Shown here piece by piece: positions 7,253-14,905 of a stretch of DNA of 27,441 nucleotides. The DNA is from Fibrobacter sp. UBA1765 (GTDB lineage Bacteria > Fibrobacterota > Fibrobacteria > Fibrobacterales > Fibrobacteraceae), in the NCBI GenBank assembly GCA_002314675.1, contig DCGZ01000183.1:225-27665 (forward strand), in the 5' to 3' direction. The translations under genes were made by a program, and so were the position numbers. A model generated the notes under the pieces. It worked only from the letters and a program-made list of their open reading frames with translations, was not told where the DNA came from and ran no database searches. Positions within the stretch are counted from its first letter, which is position 1. Every line of letters starts with the position of its first letter.

Positions 7253-7762
7253 TTATTCAAAAGGTTCAAAAGTAGATTCATACTTCACACAAGTCTTTTT
7301 TGACATAGGAACCAGCTTCGGCTGTCCAGAAAGACCAGAACCCTGCCAACCAGAAGCAGGCACATGGTCAAAAGCCAAATCTTTTTGAAGTTTTCTATTA
7401 ATTTTGCAGAAAACTATATCATCATCATTTGTAAGCTTGCCAGTAAGAATATAGTATGCAAGTCCATGAAGGTAAGAATCAACTTCAGTTGTAAGTTTTA
7501 AACTAGCTTCCCATTCTTTTGCAAGATCCTTCTCTTTTGAAAGTTCGCTTACCCAACCACAAGTTGCAGACCATTCAGTGACATCATACATTTTTGGTTT
7601 TCTAGCACCAATATGGTAACTGCCAGTAGCAAGCTTCATAACCAAGCCTTGCAAAACATCATTATTAGTAAATGCTGCCATGCAACTTTCTTTTTCTTCG
7701 GCAAAAGAATTTCCAAAGAAGAGTGACAATGCCAAAGAGGCAATCATACACATTTTTTTCAT
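7253..7762 (-). CDS. Small secreted protein of unknown function
   Basis: 169 residues with a clear signal peptide (MKKMCMIASLALSLFFGNSFA) and likely cleavage after FA. The mature part has four cysteines (after KES, in SATCGW, in IVFCKI and in KKTCVKY), which may form two disulfides in the periplasm. I recognise no domain. The start is supported by the SD AAGGAG about 7 nt upstream. It is transcribed alone, convergent with the MBL gene. The upstream 7763-7998 stretch is very A/T-rich, and I see only the lysA terminator in it. Confidence 0.75.
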   Translation of the reverse strand: MKKMCMIASLALSLFFGNSFAEEKESCMAAFTNNDVLQGLVMKLATGSYHIGARKPKMYDVTEWSATCGWVSELSKEKDLAKEWEASLKLTTEVDSYLHGLAYYILTGKLTNDDDIVFCKINRKLQKDLAFDHVPASGWQGSGLSGQPKLVPMSKKTCVKYESTFEPFE

Positions 7763-7935
7763 ATTTATCTCCTTAAAATTATTTGTTTAATAAAAACGTT
7801 CCACTCTTATTTCATTAAACATGATTAAGATAAATAATTATGTTTTTTTTGTCAATACAAAGTCTTATATTTTTTAACATTTCTCTCTATTTGCAAGAAA
7901 CATTTTATAGTTTATATTCTTGTAAAATCTCACTA

Positions 7936-7980
7936 TAAAAAAAAAGAGAACTTATGCATGCATAAATTCTCTTGTTTTTT
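7936..7980. terminator. Bidirectional terminator next to lysA
   Basis: Inverted repeat aagagaa / ttctctt (7944-7950 with 7967-7973) continued by ttatgca / tgcataa after one mismatch. A-run 7937-7945 gives a T-run for lysA on the minus strand; six T residues at 7975-7980 serve the plus direction. Confidence 0.8.
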
Positions 7981-7998
7981 ATTTCAATTCTTTATTTA

Positions 7999-9261
7999 CT
8001 AGAAATCAATAACGCGATCGTTCTGCATCATCTGTTCAAATGTCTGGCGTTCACGAACAACCTTGAGTTCGCCATTGCTGAGCATTACTTCTGCAGCATA
8101 GCGACGGCTGTTGTAATTGCTAGACATTGCAGCGCCATACGCACCGGCATCGTGCAATACGAGCAAGTCGCCAACTTGTGCCTTCGGGAGCTTGCGCGTT
8201 ACAACAAAGCCACCTTCTTCCTGGGTGAACACGTCGCCACTTTCGCAAAGCGGGCCACCGACAACAGCGTCAACAGTTTCTGTAAGCGGACGGCCATCGC
8301 GGGCGATCACAGAAATCTGATGATAGCTACCGTAGAAGCTTGGGCGAACAAGATCCGTGAAGCCTGCATCTACAAGGTAGAACGTATTGTTGCCCTGCTT
8401 TTTAACAGCGCGAATTTCTGCTACTAGGAATCCGCTTTCTGCAACAAGGTAACGACCCGGTTCCACTTCAAGGGCAACATCGTGACCAACAGTTTCCTTG
8501 ATACGGTTGCGTGCATTGTTCCAGAGTTCATAATACTTCTTGAGGTCAATGCGAGTGCCCTTGTTTTCTTCGTGGTATTCAATCGGAAGGCCACCGCCTG
8601 CAGAGATTGTGCGCAAGTGGCTGCCGAACGGACGAGCTGCATCAATAATGGCGTCGCAAACCTGGGCAAGATGTTCAAAGTCCGTACCGGAACCGATGTG
8701 CATGTGAAGACCGGTAATCCACATGCCGTTCTGCTGAGCGAGCTTAATGCAATCCTTGATCTGTTCGTGCCAAACGCCATGCTTGGAAAGGTCTCCGCCA
8801 GTGTTTGTCTTGCGGGAGTGGCCATGGCCAAAACCTGGGTTCACGCGAATGGTAAGTTCATTCTTAACGCCTGCGTCCGCAAGCTGCTGGATCATATCCG
8901 GGGAACCGACGTTAACCGGAATGTTGTACTGCTTTACAAGTTCCAAGGCATCGCGGTCAAGGATATCTGCAGTATAGACAATTTCCGGAGTCTTGCCCTT
9001 TTCGATGCCGCCCTTGAAGCCAGCCTTCAAAGCACGGACAATTTCACCTGCGCTAACAGCATCAACGACGCAGCCGCACTTGCGAGCAAGGGCCACAACG
9101 GAAAGGTTCGGGCAAGCCTTTTGAGCAAAGCGGACATGGTCAAAAACCTGGACTTCCTTGATGCGCTGTTCAATGGTTGCGCGGTCATAAATCCAGAGCG
9201 GAGTGCCGTATTCGGCAGCAGCCTTTACAAAAACACTTTCGGGGATATTCGTGTTATTCAT
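7999..9261 (-). CDS. lysA: Diaminopimelate decarboxylase
   Basis: 420 residues from the ATG at 9261 (MNNTNIPESV), chosen because AAGGGA lies about 6 nt upstream; the frame extends nine codons further. It decarboxylates meso-diaminopimelate to L-lysine, the last step of lysine synthesis, with PLP. The family motifs are all present: PLP lysine in AQKACPN (Lys48) followed by VDAVSAGE, HMHIGSG, GGGLPIEYH, EPGRYLVAESG, the active-site PLCESGD, and DAGAYGAAMSSNYNSR. It is fold-type III PLP, a cytosolic dimer. It is a single gene with its own terminator (7936-7980). Long plus-strand ORFs over it are shadows. Confidence 0.96.
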   Translation of the reverse strand: MNNTNIPESVFVKAAAEYGTPLWIYDRATIEQRIKEVQVFDHVRFAQKACPNLSVVALARKCGCVVDAVSAGEIVRALKAGFKGGIEKGKTPEIVYTADILDRDALELVKQYNIPVNVGSPDMIQQLADAGVKNELTIRVNPGFGHGHSRKTNTGGDLSKHGVWHEQIKDCIKLAQQNGMWITGLHMHIGSGTDFEHLAQVCDAIIDAARPFGSHLRTISAGGGLPIEYHEENKGTRIDLKKYYELWNNARNRIKETVGHDVALEVEPGRYLVAESGFLVAEIRAVKKQGNNTFYLVDAGFTDLVRPSFYGSYHQISVIARDGRPLTETVDAVVGGPLCESGDVFTQEEGGFVVTRKLPKAQVGDLLVLHDAGAYGAAMSSNYNSRRYAAEVMLSNGELKVVRERQTFEQMMQNDRVIDF

Positions 9262-9392
9262 TTTTATTCCCTTCAGGCAAAACGCCAATTAAAATTACGG
9301 TGAAAATGTAGAATAATTTTTTTGATTATACGGCTGTTGCCGGCTTACGCCAGCCGGGCCCTTGCGCTATAAACGCTAGACGCGTTTTTCGT

Positions 9393-9443
9393 TCAAACGG
9401 GCTAAAGGAAATCATTACAAAAAATGTAAGCCCGTTCGAATGG
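9393..9443. repeat. Imperfect inverted repeat upstream of arsC
   Basis: The arm ttcaaacgggct (about 9393-9405) pairs with agcccgttcgaa (about 9431-9443) with one G-T pair; a smaller ttaca/tgtaa hairpin sits inside. With the GC-rich stretch at about 9331-9380 it fills the 9262-9487 gap. Its role (mobile palindrome, terminator remnant or operator) is unknown. Confidence 0.5.
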
Positions 9444-9474
9444 CTACGCCACTGCGGTCCCTAACAGGATTTTG

Positions 9475-9487
9475 TATATTCAAGGCC
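9475..9487 (+). promoter_or_regulatory. -10 box placed for leaderless arsC transcript
   Basis: TATATT (9475-9480) ends exactly 7 nt before the ATG at 9488. No convincing -35 is visible 17 bp upstream. Confidence 0.45.
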
Positions 9488-9880
9488 ATGAAAAAAGTTG
9501 CATTCATCTGCGTACACAATTCCTGCAGAAGCCAAATTGCAGAAGCACTCGGCAAGCACCTTGCTCACGATGTTTTCGAAAGCTATTCCGCTGGCACTGA
9601 AACAAAGCCAAGAATCAACCAGGATGCAGTCCGCCTGATGAAGGAACTCTATGGCATTGACATGGAGCAAACGCAATACTCCAAACTGCTAAAAGATATT
9701 CCCAAACCTGACATTGCAATTTCGATGGGATGCAATGTGAGTTGCCCATTCATAGGCCGTGACTTTGACGACAACTGGCAACTGGAAGACCCAACCGGGA
9801 AAAGCGACGAAGAATTCCTGAAAACAATCAAGGCGATTGAAAATAGAATTCTGGAACTTGCAAAAGCTCTTCAAAGCTAA
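9488..9880 (+). CDS. arsC: Thioredoxin-coupled arsenate reductase, LMW-phosphatase fold
   Basis: 130 residues starting MKKVAFICVHNSCRSQ. The CX5R loop (Cys8 to Arg14) is that of the low-molecular-weight phosphatase fold. The redox cysteines Cys82 and Cys86 in MGCNVSCPF and the following LEDPTG fit the Bacillus/Staphylococcus-type ArsC, where Cys10, Cys82 and Cys89 relay electrons to thioredoxin. It reduces arsenate to arsenite in the cytoplasm. An upstream in-frame start at 9440 would add residues unlike the family. There is no arsR or arsB here, so it is an orphan. The TATATT box 7 nt before the ATG predicts a leaderless message. A phosphatase role is possible but less likely given the extra cysteines. 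Confidence 0.88.
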   Translation: MKKVAFICVHNSCRSQIAEALGKHLAHDVFESYSAGTETKPRINQDAVRLMKELYGIDMEQTQYSKLLKDIPKPDIAISMGCNVSCPFIGRDFDDNWQLEDPTGKSDEEFLKTIKAIENRILELAKALQS

Positions 9881-9890
9881 ACAACAAGCA

Positions 9891-10100
9891 TTATTTTTTT
9901 AACGGCTGTAGCAAATATTCTAAGCCGTTTACCTTGATTTCATAAAGCGTTGCAAGCAATACACCAAGTCGCCCCGGCGGAAACCCTTTTGAATGATACC
10001 AAACAACATAAGGCTCCGGCAAGTCGCACAGGCGTACTCCCTGATATTTACCATAAGGCATTTGCATGTTGGCAAGTTCTACAAGAATTTCTGGATCCAT
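9891..10100 (-). CDS. DUF3820 small protein
   Basis: 69 residues. The pattern MPYGKYQGVRLCDLPEPYVV, then WYHSKGFPPGRLGVLLATLYEIKVNGLEYLL, is the DUF3820 (putative quorum-sensing-regulated virulence factor) family, and the length is normal. The molecular function is unknown. It is convergent with arsC, only 10 bp between stops. There is no SD; a TAGTAT box about 9 nt before the ATG, with TTGCGT 17 bp further up in the dispersed ttgc motif, suggests a very short or absent leader. Confidence 0.85.
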   Translation of the reverse strand: MDPEILVELANMQMPYGKYQGVRLCDLPEPYVVWYHSKGFPPGRLGVLLATLYEIKVNGLEYLLQPLKK

Positions 10101-10119
10101 GATTTAAAGATACTAAAAA

Positions 10120-10155
10120 AGGAAGATGCAAGACGCAAGGGCAAAAGGCAAGATT
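10120..10155. repeat. Dispersed 'gatgcaagacgcaag' motif
   Basis: The stretch ggaagatgcaagacgcaagg with flanking gcaaaaggcaag is one of four copies (about 612-637, 1063-1088, 10120-10155, 13802-13828) of a motif read on the minus strand as repeated CTTGC(A/G)TCTTGC. All four lie upstream of minus-strand genes. Confidence 0.6.
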
Positions 10156-10179
10156 TCGATTATACTAAATTAGGCGAAC

Positions 10180-11070
10180 GTGAAAAAGTACAATGCAATT
10201 CTAGTCGGCAACGGAACCATGGGAAAGCGCCATCGCGCGCGCTTCGAAATGTGCGGTGTGCACTTTGAAGAAGTCCTTGATACCGAAGCTCATGAATTTC
10301 TTTCACAGAATAATATTTGCAAAGGCAACATTGACTTTGCCGTGATTGCTTCGCCCGCGAGTTCGCACTACGAATTTGCAAAATACTTTTTAGAGCGTGG
10401 CATCCATACATTTGTAGAAAAGCCTTTGGCCACAAGCGTCACACATGCCAAGGAACTTGCAACTCTTGCCGTCAAAAACAATGCCATACTTTTCGTGGCA
10501 ATGTCAGAATGCTACAATCCAATATTCTTGAATTTCAGGCGCAAGTTTTTGCGGGAACTCTATACGCATATTGCAAGTGAAAATTCTTGCAACGGCGTAC
10601 ATTTGGAATTTCGCAGGGAACACGGCTACACTAAACGTTGCCGCGACGTAGACGTTTCCCTGGACTTGCTTGTACACGACCTTGCTATGTTCCTTACAAT
10701 GTTTGACTATGGTTCAATGCAAGTTGTAAAATGTGCGCGCAATAACGACCGCACCGAAATGCAGTTGCAAATTGTAAAAGGCAAATTCAAGGGACTTGCC
10801 GCTGATTTCATTGCCGATCGTAACAGTGCAAAAGACGTTCGAACAATTTCTGTTAGCATTCCAAAAACAGTCGTCTCCCCTGCCGCAGAATACTCTTTAA
10901 GCCTCGTGCATTACGAGCCAAGCGGAAACGTGATGCACATTCCAGATTCGCTTGATAACGAGCATAGCTTCTTCTTAAAGCTAATCGCAGGCGCATGCAA
11001 GGATTTTGCAAGCCGCGTCGCAGAAAACGCCACGCAAGTCGTGGATCTTGCGACACGCGAAAACATATAA
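10180..11070 (+). CDS. Gfo/Idh/MocA-family oxidoreductase
   Basis: 296 residues from a GTG start; the next ATG would remove the Rossmann strand. The N-terminal NAD(P)-binding motif is VGNGTMGKRH, the catalytic-lysine motif is VEKPLATS, and the later LDLLVHDLAMFL supplies the conserved His region. The C-terminal alpha/beta domain is complete but short; many relatives have 320-350 residues. Such enzymes oxidise or reduce sugars, inositols or related substrates with NAD(P); the actual substrate is unknown. No sugar-pathway neighbours help. A TATACT box (10161-10166) gives a leader of only several nucleotides. A bidirectional hairpin after the stop separates it from the convergent glgP. Confidence 0.85.
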   Translation: MKKYNAILVGNGTMGKRHRARFEMCGVHFEEVLDTEAHEFLSQNNICKGNIDFAVIASPASSHYEFAKYFLERGIHTFVEKPLATSVTHAKELATLAVKNNAILFVAMSECYNPIFLNFRRKFLRELYTHIASENSCNGVHLEFRREHGYTKRCRDVDVSLDLLVHDLAMFLTMFDYGSMQVVKCARNNDRTEMQLQIVKGKFKGLAADFIADRNSAKDVRTISVSIPKTVVSPAAEYSLSLVHYEPSGNVMHIPDSLDNEHSFFLKLIAGACKDFASRVAENATQVVDLATRENI

Positions 11071-11085
11071 AGGCCTAGAAATTCC

Positions 11086-11111
11086 GTTCACTTCGGCTGG
11101 GCTCAGTGAAC
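11086..11111. repeat. Palindromic element, gttcact/agtgaac type
   Basis: Arms gttcact (11086-11092) and agtgaac (11105-11111) enclose tcggctgggctc. This is a different palindrome family from the gattgcttcgc elements, here in the gap after the oxidoreductase. Confidence 0.6.
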
Positions 11112-11140
11112 TTTAGAGAATTGTAGATTTTAAACAAAAA

Positions 11141-11170
11141 GGCCCGCGACTATTATGTCGCGAACCTTTT
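11141..11170. terminator. Bidirectional terminator between oxidoreductase and glgP
   Basis: Ten-bp stem ggcccgcgac / gtcgcgaacc (11141-11150 with 11157-11166, two G-T pairs), loop tattat, then tttt on the plus strand and ttttt on the minus strand. Two smaller hairpins (gcacc/ggtgc and gggc/gccc) follow before the glgP stop. Confidence 0.85.
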
Positions 11171-11231
11171 CTCATAGCACCAAAGGTGCGGGCTCATACC
11201 TCAAAGGGCAAAGCCCGTTCTCTTGTCTAGA

Positions 11232-13703
11232 TTACAGCTTAATGCTGCAAGCCTTGGCGTTCCAGATTTCTTCTGCGTACTGCTTGATGGTACGGTCAGA
11301 GCTGAACTTGCCCATGCGTGCAACGTTAAGGATTGCCATTTCTGCCCAGCGCTTCTTGTCCTGGTAAGCTTCGGCAACCTTCTTCTGCATTTCAACGTAG
11401 CTGCGGAAGTCTGCGCAAAGCATGTACGGGTCGTGAGTGAGGAGCTTGTCGGCAATGTGCTTGAACAAGTCCGGACGATCCGGGCTGAAGAAGCCAGAAC
11501 CGATGAGGTCGATCACGCGGCGGAGATCGTCATCAGATTCGTAGAAGTCACGTGGACGGTAGCCCTTGGCAAGGAGGTTGGTAACTTCTTCAACGGTAAG
11601 ACCGAAGATGAAGATGTTTTCGTCGCCAACTTCTTCCTTCATTTCGACGTTAGCGCCATCGAGAGTACCGATGGTGAGAGCGCCGTTAAGAGCAAACTTC
11701 ATGTTGCCGGTACCAGAAGCTTCTGTACCTGCTGTAGAAATCTGTTCAGAAAGGTCTGCAGCCGGGATGATCTTTTCTGCGAAGGAAACGCGGTAGTTTT
11801 CGAGGAAGACCATCTTGAGCTTACCCTTACATGCCGGGTCTGCATCAATGATAGAAGCAACAGCGTTAGCAAGACGGATGATCTGCTTTGCCATCCAGTA
11901 ACCAGGAGCGGACTTACCACCGATCATGATGGTACGCGGCATGATTTCCTTGCCATCCTTAACCTGGATATAGAGGTGGATTGCATGGAGGATGTTAAGG
12001 AGCTGGCGCTTGTATTCGTGGATACGCTTTACCTGAACGTCGAAGAATGTGTTGGTATCAACTTCAGCACCCTGGTTTTCCTTGAGGTACTTAGCGAGAC
12101 GTTCCTTGTTCTGCTTCTTAACGTCCATGAATGCCTTCTGGAACTTGGCATCCTTTGCGAACTTTTCAAGCTGCTTCAAATCGTCGAGATCCTTAACCCA
12201 GGATTCACCGATCTTGCTTGTGATAAGGTCGGACATTGCCGGGTTAGCCTTGCGAACCCAACGACGCGGTGTAACACCGTTTGTCTTGTTGTTGAACTTT
12301 TCCGGCCAGAGTTCGTAGAAGTCCTTGAAGAGTGTTGTCTTAAGGAGGTCGGAGTGGAGAGCAGCAACACCGTTCACAGCATAGGAACCAACGATGGAGA
12401 GGTATGCCATGCGGATCATCTTGCAGCCACCTTCTTCGATGAGGCTCATGCGAGCGAGGCGAGCATTGTCGCCAGGCCACTTCATGCTGACCATGCGGAG
12501 GAAGCGAGCATTGATTTCATAGATGATCTGGAGGTGACGCGGGAGGAGCTTTTCGAAGAGGCTGACTGGCCACTTTTCGAGAGCTTCCGGCATCAAGGTG
12601 TGGTTGGTGTATGCGAAAGTCTTTGTAACGATTTCCCATGCTTCGTCCCAGCCGAGGCCTTCTTCGTCAAGAAGAATGCGCATCATTTCTGCAATGGAGA
12701 TAGCCGGGTGGGTATCGTTCAACTGGATTGCAACCTTTTCCGGGAACATCTTCCAGTCGTTTGCATGGAGCTTCTTGAAGCGCTTGATGATGTCCTGCAA
12801 AGATGCAGAGCAGAGGAAGTACTGCTGCTTGAGGCGCAGTTCCTTACCGTTCATGGAGGAGTCGTTCGGGTAGAGAACCTTGGAAATGGTTTCGGAAAGT
12901 TCCTTGTCCTGGACAGCGGCGATGTAGTCACCGTTGTTGAAGTATGCAAGGCCGAAATCGTCTGTAGAACGTGCGCTCCAGAGGCGGAGGTTGTTCACAG
13001 TGTTGTTCTTGTAACCTGGGATCGGAGTATCGTACGGGAGAGCAAGAACGTAGTCCTTAGTTTCCCAACGGTTGCGGAGCTTGCCATTTTCGTCGGTCCA
13101 TGTTACAACGTAGCCGTAGAACGGAACCTTGATAGCGTTTGCCGGGCGAGCGATTTCCCATGGGTTCGGGAGACGGAGCCAGTTATCCGGACGTTCTTCC
13201 TGTTCGCCGTTAGTGATCTTCTGGCTGAACATACCGTATTCATAACGGATACCCATACCGGTAGCCGGGAGTTCGAGAGTTGCCATGGAATCGAGGAAGC
13301 AAGCAGCAAGGCGGCCAAGACCACCGTTACCAAGACCTGCGTCAACTTCTTCTTCGCGAAGTTCTTCGAGGTCCATGCCGAGTTCGTCAAGAGCTTCCTT
13401 GACAGCGCCTTCAACGTCGAGGTTGAGAACGGAGTTGCCGAGTGTACGGCCGATCAAAAATTCGAGGGAGAGGTAATAGACGCGCTTAACGTCTTTTTCG
13501 TAGTAAGTTTCCTGTGTCTTGATCCAACGGTCAACAAGACGGTCGCGAACTGCGTATGCAACTGCGAGGAACTTTTCGTGGTCAGTAACAGTTACGTTGT
13601 TACGAGCCAATGTGTGGTGAATGTGGTCTGTGAAAGCCTTCTTGAAGGATTCTGCGTCAGTGCCGAGAACCGGGGCTTCAACTTTCTTTGTTGCTTTTGC
13701 CAT
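11232..13703 (-). CDS. glgP: Glycogen/alpha-glucan phosphorylase
   Basis: 823 residues, normal length for the GT35 family. It releases glucose-1-phosphate from the non-reducing ends of glycogen with PLP. Seen in order: LSLEFLIGRTLGNS, GNGGLGRLAACFLDSMATL, the central QLNDTHPAISIAEMMR, RVHEYKRQ-type RIHEYKRQLLN, and the PLP motif GTGNMKFALNGALTIGTLDG with Lys669. The start ATG has AGG about 8 nt upstream. It fits a Fibrobacter-type bacterium that stores large amounts of glycogen. There is no other glycogen gene nearby. The opposite strand is open over the whole gene, which reflects codon use, not a second gene. Confidence 0.97.
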   Translation of the reverse strand: MAKATKKVEAPVLGTDAESFKKAFTDHIHHTLARNNVTVTDHEKFLAVAYAVRDRLVDRWIKTQETYYEKDVKRVYYLSLEFLIGRTLGNSVLNLDVEGAVKEALDELGMDLEELREEEVDAGLGNGGLGRLAACFLDSMATLELPATGMGIRYEYGMFSQKITNGEQEERPDNWLRLPNPWEIARPANAIKVPFYGYVVTWTDENGKLRNRWETKDYVLALPYDTPIPGYKNNTVNNLRLWSARSTDDFGLAYFNNGDYIAAVQDKELSETISKVLYPNDSSMNGKELRLKQQYFLCSASLQDIIKRFKKLHANDWKMFPEKVAIQLNDTHPAISIAEMMRILLDEEGLGWDEAWEIVTKTFAYTNHTLMPEALEKWPVSLFEKLLPRHLQIIYEINARFLRMVSMKWPGDNARLARMSLIEEGGCKMIRMAYLSIVGSYAVNGVAALHSDLLKTTLFKDFYELWPEKFNNKTNGVTPRRWVRKANPAMSDLITSKIGESWVKDLDDLKQLEKFAKDAKFQKAFMDVKKQNKERLAKYLKENQGAEVDTNTFFDVQVKRIHEYKRQLLNILHAIHLYIQVKDGKEIMPRTIMIGGKSAPGYWMAKQIIRLANAVASIIDADPACKGKLKMVFLENYRVSFAEKIIPAADLSEQISTAGTEASGTGNMKFALNGALTIGTLDGANVEMKEEVGDENIFIFGLTVEEVTNLLAKGYRPRDFYESDDDLRRVIDLIGSGFFSPDRPDLFKHIADKLLTHDPYMLCADFRSYVEMQKKVAEAYQDKKRWAEMAILNVARMGKFSSDRTIKQYAEEIWNAKACSIKL

Positions 13704-13747
13704 ATTGAACCTACTTTTGGGTTATTTGTTCCCAAAGATAGTAATTA

Positions 13748-13775
13748 GACGAAAGACGAAAGACGAGAGACGAAA
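13748..13775. repeat. Four tandem gacgaaa units upstream of glgP
   Basis: Units gacgaaa, gacgaaa, gacgaga, gacgaaa occupy 13748-13775 in the presumed glgP promoter or leader. A copy of the dispersed ttgcat motif follows at 13802-13828. Confidence 0.7.
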
Positions 13776-13872
13776 GAAAAGTAACGAAAAAGTTGCAAAT
13801 CAGATGCAAGATGCAAGAACAAGAGGCCAGAAACCGCAAATTCCAGTTGTTAAAGGATTAGATACAACGATT

Positions 13873-14382
13873 TCAATTCAGATTTAGGAGCGCCTTGCTC
13901 ATGATTTCGTTCAAAAGCCCTTCGCAGCCTTCGTTCACATCGCGCCAAGTAGCTTCAAAATTTCCGGTGTACCAAGGGTCCGCCACATCGCCAGGGCGTC
14001 GCGTCCAATCCATCATCATGGAAATCTTTTTTACATCGTCCTTCAATTGCTCAGGTTTCAAATTCCAGCGCAAGTTCCGCAAGTTGTTGCGGTCCATGAG
14101 CACGATGTAATCGTAATGATTGTAATCGCGGCTTGTCATTTGGCGAGCGGCATGACCATCGCAATTAATGCCATGGGAATTGAGCATTCGCCTTGCTGGC
14201 GGGTACACTGGGTTACCTATTTCTTCAGTACTTGTAGCGGCACTTGCAATTTCAAAATCACTTGCAGAAAGACCAACTTTTGAAAGGTCATCTGAGCGCG
14301 ATTCAACGAGATGCTTCATCACGTATTCAGCCATCGGGCTGCGGCAAATGTTGCCATGGCAAACAAAGAGAATTTTTATCAT
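13873..14382 (-). CDS. Low-molecular-weight protein-tyrosine phosphatase
   Basis: 169 residues. The P-loop VCHGNICRSP has the nucleophile Cys8 and Arg14, and the general acid is Asp135 in DPWYTG. It lacks the second and third redox cysteines of ArsC, so it is a phosphatase, in contrast to the protein at 9488. It dephosphorylates tyrosine residues or small phosphomonoesters in the cytosol; such enzymes often regulate polysaccharide export, but no such genes are here. It lies upstream of glgP on the same strand, with a 169-bp gap that includes repeats, so co-transcription is uncertain. No SD is visible. Confidence 0.93.
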   Translation of the reverse strand: MIKILFVCHGNICRSPMAEYVMKHLVESRSDDLSKVGLSASDFEIASAATSTEEIGNPVYPPARRMLNSHGINCDGHAARQMTSRDYNHYDYIVLMDRNNLRNLRWNLKPEQLKDDVKKISMMMDWTRRPGDVADPWYTGNFEATWRDVNEGCEGLLNEIMSKALLNLN

Positions 14383-14462
14383 AATGTTAACTCACTACAA
14401 TTACAGAAGTTCTTACGGTTCCCTTAAAGATTTCAATCAGAGTCACTAGCGTCTCGTAAATG

Positions 14463-14505
14463 GAATGCTTGCGAAGCTTTCTTTGCATTCTTTTCTTGCT
14501 TTTTT
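14463..14505 (+). terminator. Candidate terminator
   Basis: gaatgc (14463-14468) pairs with gcattc (14485-14490), followed by ttttcttgcttttttattta. An inner gctt/aagc hairpin competes. The plus-strand transcript it would stop is not identified. Confidence 0.45.
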
Positions 14506-14517
14506 ATTTACCAGACA

Positions 14518-14645
14518 TGAAACAAAATGTAATAAATCACTATGAAACCTTTCTACAAATCTTAAAAAGTAACGATTTTGTGGTTGGCGGCTCTCCATGC
14601 CAACCTTTTTCTTTTGCATTTTTATTTATATTCTCTTTGACATAG
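14518..14645 (+). pseudogene. Possible fragment of a DNA cytosine-5 methyltransferase
   Basis: A 42-codon frame from the ATG at 14518 contains FVVGGSPCQPFSFA, which matches the catalytic motif IV of m5C methyltransferases (GG-x-PCQ-x-FS, with Cys as nucleophile) and its usual flanks. Nothing else of the enzyme is present: the frame then reads hydrophobic nonsense and stops. The same DNA is a perfect inverted repeat followed by T residues, so the match may be chance. If real, it is a scar of a lost restriction-modification gene next to the intact one. Confidence 0.3.
14582..14615 (+). terminator. Intrinsic terminator
   Basis: Seven-bp stem ggttggc / gccaacc (14582-14588 with 14599-14605), 10-nt loop, then tttttctttt. 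It lies within the methylase-like fragment. Confidence 0.7.
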
Positions 14646-14649
14646 TTCT

Positions 14650-14905
14650 CCGCTACGCAAGTGGCGAAGGACGCAGTTTTTAACGTAGAGTTAGCTCTTA
14701 TCCTCACAACTGAAATCTGGTAAATTTCAAAAATTTCCGAGGTTAAGAACGAACACTCACGTCCAGAAATGGGCGTGGGTCGTTTGTGCTTATTGGAAAT
14801 AGGTTTACCAGAGCCTCAGTTGTGATAGGTGCATTCGGTCCCACGCTTTTCTTATATCCTGTGGGCCATGCACCTGCATGAGGGCTAACCTCGAAAGAGG
14901 AGCCC
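14650..14905 (+). ncRNA. Structured RNA leader upstream of the restriction-modification gene
   Basis: The roughly 250 nt before the ATG at 14906 hold dense complementarity. There is a gctac-gcaa-gtggc hairpin (14652-14665). A perfect 10-bp long-range stem joins tcacaactga (14704-14713) with tcagttgtga (14816-14825). It encloses a 16-bp hairpin, 14749-14764 with 14771-14787, that has one bulged C. The segment gcgtggg (14773-14779) can instead pair with cccacgc (14840-14846), which is followed by ttttctt. Two hairpins, catgc-acct-gcatg (14867-14880) and the SD hairpin, end at the ATG. From memory the layout resembles HEARO/omega RNAs that precede iscB genes, but no iscB is present. A riboswitch-like leader is the alternative. 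Confidence 0.45.

Noticed and set aside
8482..9303. 273-codon plus-strand frame opposite lysA
   Set aside because: The minus-strand lysA has all family motifs; this frame has none.
11223..13748. 841-codon open frame on the plus strand opposite glgP
   Set aside because: It mirrors the glycogen phosphorylase gene, has no family motif and begins within terminator DNA. It is explained by codon use on the true strand.
14829..14846. tRNA T-arm-like string ggtgcattcggtcccacgc
   Set aside because: The loop lacks the conserved A of TTCRA, and no acceptor or anticodon stem can be drawn around it.
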